51,614 nucleotides of DNA from Acidobacteria bacterium Ga0077553. Its GTDB lineage: Bacteria > Acidobacteriota > Terriglobia > Bryobacterales > Bryobacteraceae. A model generated the notes under the pieces. That model saw only the letters and a list, made by a program, of their open reading frames with translations. It had not been told where the DNA came from and ran no database searches. Positions 45,586 to 51,614 of this stretch are shown piece by piece (the stretch's first letter is position 1; each line of letters begins with the position of its first letter). The stretch spans positions 1 to 51,614 of the forward strand of contig LNFE01000117.1 in the NCBI GenBank assembly GCA_001464575.1, read 5' to 3'. The position numbers were made by a program, and so were the translations under genes.

Positions 45586-45705
45586 CCCAAACTTTCCCAC
45601 ACGGCGGCATCAACTGCGGGTTCACCAGTTTCGTATCTGCTTGAAAACAAGCGAAATAAAATCGACGAGCGTGTGTGAAGCCCGCGTTGCGCTGGTTACA
45701 GGCGC

Positions 45706-46537
45706 CTATTCGTTGCGCAGCGCGACGATCGGATCGATTGCCGCTGCCCCTCGTGCGGGCACATAGCTCGCCAGACAAGCAACCGAGCGCCATTCGCAAA
45801 CCATCGCATCGCGCCGTCGCGCCACCATGTATGCAATGCCCCCGTAAAGACCCAACGTCGACAGCAATCCAGCCAGTAACCCGAAGCCTCCCGAAAGCGT
45901 AGCCATCAGCTTTTCTCGCAGGAGAGACTCTTCACGCTGCGCCGAGAACTGCCGAGACTCAATCCCGATCAAGGGTCTCAGCTTGCCGATCTCCGTCTTC
46001 GCTCGATTCACTACCGGACCCGGCACGCTGATGACACGCAGCGCGGATGTGGCGCTCGACTCCGGGCCCGGGCTCCGCGCGGCCGGGAAAAATGCGACCA
46101 GCTTGAACTCCTCCCGCAACCGTTGGTCCTTTGTGTTCGCGACGACCCCGACAATCTGGAACAGCGGTTCCGGCTGCCCTGTGCCCGCCCCCAGGCTCGT
46201 CGTCGAGCCGTCGCGGGCGGAAACCATTGCGCACTCGATGATGGTAGGCCATATGGTCCTTTCTTCCTGCTCTTCGGCCAAGTGTTTTTGTCCCCGCGCG
46301 GTGATGGCGTAGACCTTGGCCTTCCGGCCCTTTTCCGCCACAATCCATTCCGAGGAGATCCAGCCATCCTGTTCCATTCGGTGCAGCGCGGGGCATAGAG
46401 AACCCGCTTCCCCCTTCAGCAGTTCCTGGGAGGTGGACCAGATGTGCTCGCACAGCCCTACCCATGCAGCGGCCGCGCCGCTCCAGACTGCGCAACACCA
46501 GGAGCGCGCACCTCCGCTGTCAACGACTTTTCGCCGA
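45706..46537 (-). pseudogene. Relic of a PadR regulator and an ADOP/FtsX-MacB permease
   Basis: One open frame joins two unrelated remnants. From about 46480 to 46230 it reads TSQELLKGEAGSLCPALHRM, QDGWISSEW and GRKAKVYAITARGQKHLAEE, the wing of a PadR-type repressor; the first helices survive only in another frame (VLRSLERRGRCMG). From about 46180 it becomes the periplasmic and membrane part of a duplicated acidobacterial permease (FQIVGVVANTKDQRLREEF, LMATLSGGFGLLAGLLSTLG). It then jumps over the IRMALG region, which survives partly out of frame, to the C-terminal ASYVPARGAAAIDPIVALRNE. PadR followed by such a permease is a common acidobacterial pair; here most of the permease is gone. Confidence 0.85.
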
Positions 46538-47557
46538 CTATGTGGTAGCGGCTTCGGTAATGGTGAGCGTGCCGGCGTCGGCATCCAGGGTCGCTGAGAC
46601 GCCCATCGGCAACGTCAACTGGTCGGCCGTGTGGCCGATGGTGAGCCCGGCGAGCACCGGAATCTTCAGCTTGCCGAGGATCTCGTCCACCACTTCGCCC
46701 AGCGACAGGTTGTTATCGAAGCCGGGCTTGTACTCTTTCGGCGTACACCGCGAACATTCGCCGAACACGATCCCCGCCGCCTGCTCGAGCTTGCCGGCCA
46801 GGCGCATCTGGGTGAGCATGCGGTCCATCGAGTAGGGCTCTTCGCCCACATCCTCGATGAAGAAGATCTTGCCGCGGGTGTCCACCTCGTAGGGCGTCCC
46901 CATGGTGGTCGCGAGCAGCGTCAGGCAGCCCCCCGTTAACGCGCCGGAAGCCTTCCCGCCCACCACGGTTCGCAGCGTGTGGCTCGGCCGCAAGGGATTC
47001 GCCTCCACGGGATTGGTCAGCGCCCCGATCGGCCCTTTTTCAAACAACGCCTTCCGGTAGTGCTTCTGGGTGTAATCCGTGAACGCCGACAGCGGCACCG
47101 GCCCATGAAAGGTCACCAAGCCGGTCTTCTGGTGAATGGCCAAATGCATCGCGGTGATGTCGCTGTAGCCGATGAAGATCTTCGGGTTTTTCGCAATCAG
47201 GTCGTAGTCCAGGGCCGGCAGGATTTGGGCGCTGCCGTAGCCGCCGCGGATGGCGAATACCGCGTCAACGCTCTTGTCGGCGAACATGGCGTTGACATCG
47301 GCCGCCCGCTCCTCAATCGTTCCCCCGAGATACCCGAGCTTCTTCTTGACGAACTGACCCATCTTTACCTTGCAGCCGAAGTGCTCGATGGTTCGCACGG
47401 CGGTGCGGAGTTCGTCCGGGTCGGAGACGTAGGTGGATGGCGTTACTAACCCCACCGTCATTCCGGGTTGCAGCCGCTTCGGCTTGATCAGTTGCGGAGT
47501 GGCGGCTTGTGCGGCGCTGGCGGCGGCTACGGTTCCCAGGAAGGATCGGCGTTTCAT
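46538..47557 (-). CDS. ldcA: Muramoyltetrapeptide LD-carboxypeptidase (peptidase S66)
   Basis: Cleaves the bond between meso-diaminopimelate and D-Ala in peptidoglycan recycling. The 339-residue protein has the S66 fold with FAIRGGYGSAQILPALDY, nucleophile Ser in FIGYSDITAMHLAIH, Glu in FIEDVGEEPYSMDRM, and His in IGHTADQLTLPMG. Unusually it starts with MKRRSFLGTVAAASAAQA, a Tat-like leader, while E. coli LdcA is cytoplasmic. It lies 11 bases downstream of the membrane methyltransferase, in the glgB transcript. Confidence 0.9.
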   Translation of the reverse strand: MKRRSFLGTVAAASAAQAATPQLIKPKRLQPGMTVGLVTPSTYVSDPDELRTAVRTIEHFGCKVKMGQFVKKKLGYLGGTIEERAADVNAMFADKSVDAVFAIRGGYGSAQILPALDYDLIAKNPKIFIGYSDITAMHLAIHQKTGLVTFHGPVPLSAFTDYTQKHYRKALFEKGPIGALTNPVEANPLRPSHTLRTVVGGKASGALTGGCLTLLATTMGTPYEVDTRGKIFFIEDVGEEPYSMDRMLTQMRLAGKLEQAAGIVFGECSRCTPKEYKPGFDNNLSLGEVVDEILGKLKIPVLAGLTIGHTADQLTLPMGVSATLDADAGTLTITEAATT

Positions 47558-47568
47558 TAGAGTTGAGT

Positions 47569-48069
47569 CTAAAGCAATGGCCGCACCCGCCGCTGATAGT
47601 CGCGATAAGGCTCACCCAACTCCCGAACCAACTTCCGCTCCTCGAAATGCATGCCCACCAGCAGGTACACGGTCAGCGTTGCCGCCAGCAGCAGTCCGCC
47701 TTCGGTCATCACGGGCCGCAGCCATAGGATTCCCAGCACCGCCACATAGATCGGATGCCGCGAGTACCGGTAGAGAAACGGCTCCCGAAACTGCGGGGGC
47801 CCCGGCTCGCGCCATCCCAACAGCTCGCCGGCGCCTAACGACGCTCCCGCCCACGCCAGCAACACAAAACTGAAGCCCCACAGCGGCCAAAGCCAGATTG
47901 GCGCCCGCCAGAGAACATCGGGCATTGGGCGCCATAGGGCCCATCCGGCTGCGATCACCGCATACGACGCCAGCGCATACGTCCGGCGCCGCACCCGCAC
48001 CCGCGCCATGCCGCTGTGCTGCACGGCAAACAGGAGAAGCAGCAACAGGTTCCAACCGGCCGGCGTCAC
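47569..48069 (-). CDS. Membrane methyltransferase, isoprenylcysteine O-methyltransferase-like (NnrU/PEMT group)
   Basis: A 166-residue integral membrane protein with four or five hydrophobic segments. The C-terminal signature is YRYSRHPIYVAVLGILW followed by HFEERKLVRELGEPYRDYQ, typical of the isoprenylcysteine methyltransferase/PEMT-like group that uses SAM. The start is a GTG at 48069 overlapping the stop of glgB (GTGA). The substrate, probably a lipid or a small molecule, is unknown. Confidence 0.84.
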   Translation of the reverse strand: MTPAGWNLLLLLLFAVQHSGMARVRVRRRTYALASYAVIAAGWALWRPMPDVLWRAPIWLWPLWGFSFVLLAWAGASLGAGELLGWREPGPPQFREPFLYRYSRHPIYVAVLGILWLRPVMTEGGLLLAATLTVYLLVGMHFEERKLVRELGEPYRDYQRRVRPLL

Positions 48070-50204
48070 GCTCGTTTAAACACCAGCACTCCCAGCGGAG
48101 GCAAGGTCAGCGAGACGCTGTAAGGCCGCCCGTGGTTCGGCACGTTCTCGGCCAAGACCCATCCGTGATTGCCGACATTCGATCCGCCAAACAGGTGCGA
48201 ATCCGAGTTCAAGACCTCGATATACGTCCCCAACTCGTGCACCCCAATCCGGTAGCCGCGGCGCACCATCGGCGTGAAGTTACAAACCACGAGAAGCCAG
48301 TCGCGTGGGTTTTTGGCCTTCCGGTTAAAGGAGATCACTGACGATTCCACGTCGCGGAAATCGACCCAGTCGAAGCCGTCGACATCGTTATCCCGCTCAT
48401 AAAGCGCCGGCTGGCGGCGGTACAACGCGTTCAACTCGGCGACGAAATGCTGCAACTGCCGGTGCAGCGGATAGTCCAGCATTGCCCAGTTGCAACTCGC
48501 CTTCTCGTCCCACTCCTCGTACTGCCCGATCTCCTGCCCCATGAACAGCAACTTCTTGCCCGGATGCGCATACATGTAGGCCAGAAACGCCCGCACATTG
48601 GCAAACCGCTGCCACTCATCGCCGGGCATCTTCCCGATCAACGCGCTCTTGCCGTGGACCACCTCGTCATGCGAAATCGGCAGCAGGAAGTTTTCGGTAA
48701 ACGCATACAGCAGCGAGAAGGTGATGTGATTCTGGTTGAACTTGCGGAACACCGGGTCATGCTTGAAGAAGGCAAACATGTCGTGCATCCAGCCCATGTT
48801 CCACTTCATCGTGAAGCCCAGCCCCCCGGTATAAACCGGCCGGGAGACCCCCACAAACGAAGTCGACTCCTCGGCAATCGTCACGGCGCCGGGGATCTTG
48901 TGAACCTCGGTATTGCACTGCCGCAGGAACGAAATCGCTTCGAGATTTTCCCGGCCGCCGAACTCGTTCGGAAGCCACTCCCCTGGTTCGCGGCAGTAAT
49001 CGAGATATAACATCGACGCGACGGCGTCCACCCGCAAACCATCGATATGATACTGCTCAAGCCAAAACAGTGCATTCGAGATGAGGAAGCTGACCACCTC
49101 GCTACGCCCGTAGTTGAAGACCAGAGTGCCCCAGCCCTTGTGCTCGCCCTTCCGGGGGTCCGCGTGCTCATAGAGCGCGGTACCGTCAAAAGACGCCAGG
49201 CCGTGCGCATCCCGCGGATAGTGCCCCGGCACCCAGTCCACAATCACCCCGATCCCCGCCGCGTGGCAACGATCGACGAAGTACTTGAAGTCGTCGGGCG
49301 AGCCGAACCGCGCCGTCGGCGCGTAGAATCCCGTGACCTGATAGCCCCAAGAGCCGGAGTAAGGGTACTCCATGATCGGCAGCAACTCCACGTGGGTATA
49401 GTTCAGCCGCTTCACATACTCAACCAGCGTCACCGCCAACTCGCGGTACGACAGGGAACGCCCGTCTGGGTGCCGCATCCAACTTTCGAGATGGACCTCA
49501 TAGACCGCCATCGGCTCGTCGAGCGCGTTCCGTTTGGCCCGTTCTTCGAGCCACGCCTGATCGGTCCAATCGTAAGTAGAAAGATCCGCCACCACGGAAG
49601 CCGTCTTTGGCGGAATCTCCGTCTGGAATCCGTACGGGTCGCACTTCAGTTGCTCGTACCCGTTGTACTTACTCTTCACGAAGTACTTATAGTGCATCCC
49701 ATAAGTTACTCCCGGGATGAATAGTTCCCATACGCCGCCGTCGCGCATCCGCATCGGATGCCGCCGCGTGTCCCACTCGTTGCAGTCCCCGGTGACGCTG
49801 ACCGATTGGGCATTGGGCGCCCAGACCGCGAACAGCACCCCGTCCACCCCGTCCACCTCCATCCGGTGCGCCCCCAGCGTCTCCCACGCCCGGTAGAGCG
49901 TGCCTTCGCCGTGCAGGTGCAGGTCAAACTCGCTGAGCACCGGCCAGAAGCGGTACGGATCTTCGACCTCGACGGTGCGCCCCTCGGCCAGGGTCAACTC
50001 GAACCGGTATCCGCCACTCCACTCGCCAATCCAAAAGCCCCCCTCGTGCGCCTTCCGCATCGGCGCCCTTAGGTCGCCCCGCACCAGCGTCACCGCCTCG
50101 GCCTGAGGCAGGAAGGCGCGGACCTCTCCGCTATGCGGACCCAGAATTCGGAACGGGTCGCCGTGGTAACCACCAAGGATGGCGTCAATCTCTTCGCGGA
50201 GCAT
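48066..50204 (-). CDS. glgB: 1,4-alpha-glucan branching enzyme GlgB
   Basis: Introduces alpha-1,6 branches in glycogen. The 712-residue chain has the N-terminal CBM48-type domain (GDPFRILGPHSGEVRAFLPQ, FAVWAPNAQSVSVTGDCNEW), the GH13 barrel (YTHVELLPIMEYPYSGSWGY, GVIVDWVPGHYP, nucleophile Asp in IDGLRVDAVASML, Glu in TIAEESTS, HDEVVHGK) and a C-terminal beta domain. The open frame continues upstream to 50942, but that part is antisense to the deaminase gene. The ATG at 50204 gives MLREEIDAILGG. It is divergent from add with nine bases between start codons. No glgA, glgC or glgP is in the window. Confidence 0.96.
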   Translation of the reverse strand: MLREEIDAILGGYHGDPFRILGPHSGEVRAFLPQAEAVTLVRGDLRAPMRKAHEGGFWIGEWSGGYRFELTLAEGRTVEVEDPYRFWPVLSEFDLHLHGEGTLYRAWETLGAHRMEVDGVDGVLFAVWAPNAQSVSVTGDCNEWDTRRHPMRMRDGGVWELFIPGVTYGMHYKYFVKSKYNGYEQLKCDPYGFQTEIPPKTASVVADLSTYDWTDQAWLEERAKRNALDEPMAVYEVHLESWMRHPDGRSLSYRELAVTLVEYVKRLNYTHVELLPIMEYPYSGSWGYQVTGFYAPTARFGSPDDFKYFVDRCHAAGIGVIVDWVPGHYPRDAHGLASFDGTALYEHADPRKGEHKGWGTLVFNYGRSEVVSFLISNALFWLEQYHIDGLRVDAVASMLYLDYCREPGEWLPNEFGGRENLEAISFLRQCNTEVHKIPGAVTIAEESTSFVGVSRPVYTGGLGFTMKWNMGWMHDMFAFFKHDPVFRKFNQNHITFSLLYAFTENFLLPISHDEVVHGKSALIGKMPGDEWQRFANVRAFLAYMYAHPGKKLLFMGQEIGQYEEWDEKASCNWAMLDYPLHRQLQHFVAELNALYRRQPALYERDNDVDGFDWVDFRDVESSVISFNRKAKNPRDWLLVVCNFTPMVRRGYRIGVHELGTYIEVLNSDSHLFGGSNVGNHGWVLAENVPNHGRPYSVSLTLPPLGVLVFKRA

Positions 50205-50213
50205 GCGACTATT

Positions 50214-51110
50214 ATGGCAACAGTGCTTGATTTCCTGAAGACGCTTCCCAAAGCCGAACTCCATGTCCATCTGGAGGGCTCCTTTACCCCTGACGTTCCC
50301 GACGCCGAATTGGCCGCCAAGTGGGACTGCTGCGACTTTGCCAGCTTCCTCGAGTCCTTCAAGTGGACGGTGAGTTTCCTCAAAAAACCCGAGGATTATG
50401 GCCGCGCCGCCAAGCAGTTGATCTCCTCGCTCCGCCGCCAAGGGGTCACCTACGCCGAGATTACGCTCTCGGCCGGCGTCGTCCGTTGGAAGAAACTGGA
50501 CCTCGAAGCGGTCTATGCCGCAGTCAACCAGGAGTCCCGGCGCGCCTCGTTCCCCGTCTACTGGATTGTCGATTGCATCCGCCAGCACGGCGGCGGCGGC
50601 GCCATGCCCGTCGCCAAATTCGCGGCCAGCCATGCCACGAATGGCATCGTGGGTTTCGGCATCGGCGGCGATGAAACCAGCACTCCGGCCGAAGAGTTCC
50701 GCGGCGCCATTGCGGCGGCAGGCGTCCCCTTTGTCCCGCACGCCGGCGAAGTTTCGAACGCGGAGAATATCTGGGAGATGGTTCGCTTGGGCGCCCGCCG
50801 GATCGGCCATGGCATCCGCGCGGTCAACGATCCGGATCTCTGCGCCTACCTGAAGGAGCACAACATCCCGCTCGAAATCTCGCTGACCAGCAACGTCCGC
50901 ACGGGTGCTGTGCCGTCCCTGCGCGTCCACCCCCTCCGCCAACTGTTCGACGCGGGCGTCCCCATTGTTCTAGGGACCGACGACCCCGCCATCTTCGGCA
51001 CCACCCTGCTCGAAGAGTACCAACTCGCCGCCGAGCTCGGCTTCTCTCGCGCCGAGCTCGAGCAGTTAGCCGAGAACAGCCTGCGCTACGGCTTCCAACG
51101 CGCTAAGTAA
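50214..51110 (+). CDS. Adenosine-deaminase-family enzyme (possible aminofutalosine deaminase)
   Basis: A 298-residue metal-dependent deaminase of the adenosine/AMP deaminase superfamily. Visible motifs are the metal pair AELHVHLEGSF (H18, H20), HAGEVSNAENIW, RIGHGIRAVNDP, SLTSNVRTGAV and LGTDDPAIFGTTL. It is shorter than typical adenosine deaminase (about 330-350). Some members of this superfamily deaminate 6-aminodeoxyfutalosine, the product of MqnE, which is encoded 13 kb away; this is a plausible alternative role. The ATG at 50214 is preferred; the open frame extends 81 bases upstream over glgB. The end overlaps the sialidase-like gene by 25 bases. Confidence 0.86.
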   Translation: MATVLDFLKTLPKAELHVHLEGSFTPDVPDAELAAKWDCCDFASFLESFKWTVSFLKKPEDYGRAAKQLISSLRRQGVTYAEITLSAGVVRWKKLDLEAVYAAVNQESRRASFPVYWIVDCIRQHGGGGAMPVAKFAASHATNGIVGFGIGGDETSTPAEEFRGAIAAAGVPFVPHAGEVSNAENIWEMVRLGARRIGHGIRAVNDPDLCAYLKEHNIPLEISLTSNVRTGAVPSLRVHPLRQLFDAGVPIVLGTDDPAIFGTTLLEEYQLAAELGFSRAELEQLAENSLRYGFQRAK

Positions 51111-51614
51111 ATCGCCGTCTTGCCTTCGTGCGAGCTGTAGTAACTAATCCACAGCTCGCCTTTCTCCCACACCAATCCGGCATAACTGGAGTCGCCGCTC
51201 GAAGGCAGCTTCTCTAACTCGGTCAGCTGGCCCGTGGCCGGGTTGATTTCGACAATCGATGTCCGCTGCTGCCCGTCATAGAGCCGCACGACGCCAATCA
51301 CGCGGCCGCCGGGAATCTGCAGCATGTGCGGCCCGCCAATCCGTACGCCCATGTCCTGCCACGTCCAGTCTTTGTAAGGCGGCCGGCTCGTGCCCCACTG
51401 GCCCGTCATCGTGGCCCGGTCCCGCCGCAGGAGCAGGCGCGCCGTGCCGTCTTTTTCAAAGATCATGGACGTTTCGTTCGGATAGCCTCCCGAGAACAGC
51501 CGCGGTACCCAGGTCTCAAACTGCCGCCCGTCCGCGCTCCGGTACAGGCGGGTAAAGTCGGTATCCCGATTCGTCGTTCCGTATCCCACGCTGTAGGCCA
51601 ATCCCTTGTGCCAC
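51086..51614 (-). CDS. Sialidase/BNR-like beta-propeller protein, 5' end cut by the window
   Basis: The frame is open to the window edge (WHKGLAYSVGYG). The visible 170-odd residues form successive beta-propeller blades: LYRSADGRQFETW, FEKDGTARLLLRR, IPGGRVIGVVRLYDG, RTSIVEINPATGQLTEL and SYAGLVWEKGELWISYYSSHEGK. This ending is typical of exported exo-alpha-sialidase-like or BNR/Asp-box proteins common in Acidobacteriota. The N-terminal catalytic residues lie outside the window, so an enzymatic role cannot be claimed. Its stop lies inside the deaminase gene. Confidence 0.72.
   Translation of the reverse strand, partial: WHKGLAYSVGYGTTNRDTDFTRLYRSADGRQFETWVPRLFSGGYPNETSMIFEKDGTARLLLRRDRATMTGQWGTSRPPYKDWTWQDMGVRIGGPHMLQIPGGRVIGVVRLYDGQQRTSIVEINPATGQLTELEKLPSSGDSSYAGLVWEKGELWISYYSSHEGKTAIYLARWKP

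Larger units (their letters stand above)
45366..45705. other. Only gap over 300 bases: inverted repeats, no gene
   Basis: This 340-base stretch between the PspC gene and the PadR/ADOP relic carries no convincing gene; the small open frames here lack start signals or family motifs. It holds three perfect inverted repeats (45398-45434, 45445-45488 and 45527-45546) and an outer pair of 9-base complementary ends. It is less GC-rich than its neighbours from about 45600 to 45660. Confidence 0.7.

Noticed and set aside
45581..45799. 72-codon frame in the gap (MRMALG start)
   Set aside because: It contains a shifted remnant of the permease motif IRMALG and has no further homology; explained by decay of the ADOP gene.
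50205..50942. N-terminal extension of GlgB by over 240 codons
   Set aside because: Antisense to the adenosine-deaminase-like gene; GlgB homology begins at the ATG at 50204.
1..51614. tRNA, rRNA, prophage or insertion sequences
   Set aside because: No cloverleaf, rRNA, transposase or integrase motif was seen on either strand by eye; a covariance-model scan would settle small RNAs.

Overview
The window is high-GC chromosomal DNA from a bacterium most likely in the Acidobacteriota, class Terriglobia, order Bryobacterales (the Solibacter group). The evidence is the gene content: a secreted NHL-repeat protein with the C-terminal module called TIGR03437, which is heavily expanded in Solibacter; a DUF1549/DUF1553 gene overlapping a DUF1501 gene; a relic of the acidobacterial PadR-plus-duplicated-permease (ADOP) pair; the futalosine menaquinone genes mqnE and a UbiA prenyltransferase; and many unlinked housekeeping genes. 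I see no tRNA, rRNA, CRISPR array, prophage or intact insertion sequence. Genus and species cannot be read from the sequence.

Layout. 1-2.8 kb: end of an AlkA-type glycosylase, a LysM-amidase, a split YeeE/YedE sulfur-transport pair and a small unknown gene. 2.8-10.7 kb: an atypical short-chain dehydrogenase, then a 2162-residue secreted astacin-type metallopeptidase whose C-terminal half is eleven tandem ~82-residue repeats. 10.8-15.7 kb: dprA, topA and an alanine-type aminotransferase on the minus strand. 15.7-21.1 kb: two small unknown genes, a sulfatase, the NHL/TIGR03437 protein and a small secreted protein. 21.1-27.4 kb: a plus-strand carbohydrate cluster (alpha/alpha-barrel-like protein, a GT2-GT4 fusion, gnd, an N-acylglucosamine 2-epimerase homologue). 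27.4-31.4 kb: an HDOD protein, a HAD phosphatase coupled to a zinc-ribbon methyltransferase, and an unknown gene. 31.4-34.8 kb: DUF1549/DUF1553 and a frameshifted DUF1501. 34.8-40.4 kb: ychF, mqnE and mqnP, a DUF192 lipoprotein, larB, and rodZ with a small partner. 40.4-43.4 kb: a frameshifted GT2, two methyltransferases and a cupin. 43.5-45.4 kb: an ECF sigma factor, an MsrP-type molybdoenzyme and a PspC protein. 45.4-46.5 kb: the only long non-coding gap and a PadR/ADOP relic. 46.5-51.6 kb: an LD-carboxypeptidase, a membrane methyltransferase, glgB, an adenosine-deaminase-like gene and the end of a sialidase-like gene.

How it works together. The genes are packed very tightly. Nine of ten convergent pairs overlap at their 3' ends, and divergent pairs have almost no space between start codons. 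Same-strand neighbours are often joined by ATGA, GTGA or TTGA stop-start overlaps, and TTG starts are frequent. Functionally there are two cell-surface or glycan assembly groups (21-27 kb and 40-43 kb), envelope and shape genes (rodZ, LD-carboxypeptidase, LysM-amidase), two steps of menaquinone synthesis, and a set of secreted degradative or adhesive proteins (astacin, sulfatase, NHL, DUF1549/DUF1501).

The points most worth checking are: the hairpin that hides the ribosome-binding site of the giant astacin protein; a domain inserted twice inside the TIGR03437 module; an SDR without its catalytic tyrosine; a nested inverted-repeat element at 45.4-45.6 kb; and three genes (DUF1501, GT2, PadR/ADOP) broken by internal deletions, which may be real decay or assembly collapse.
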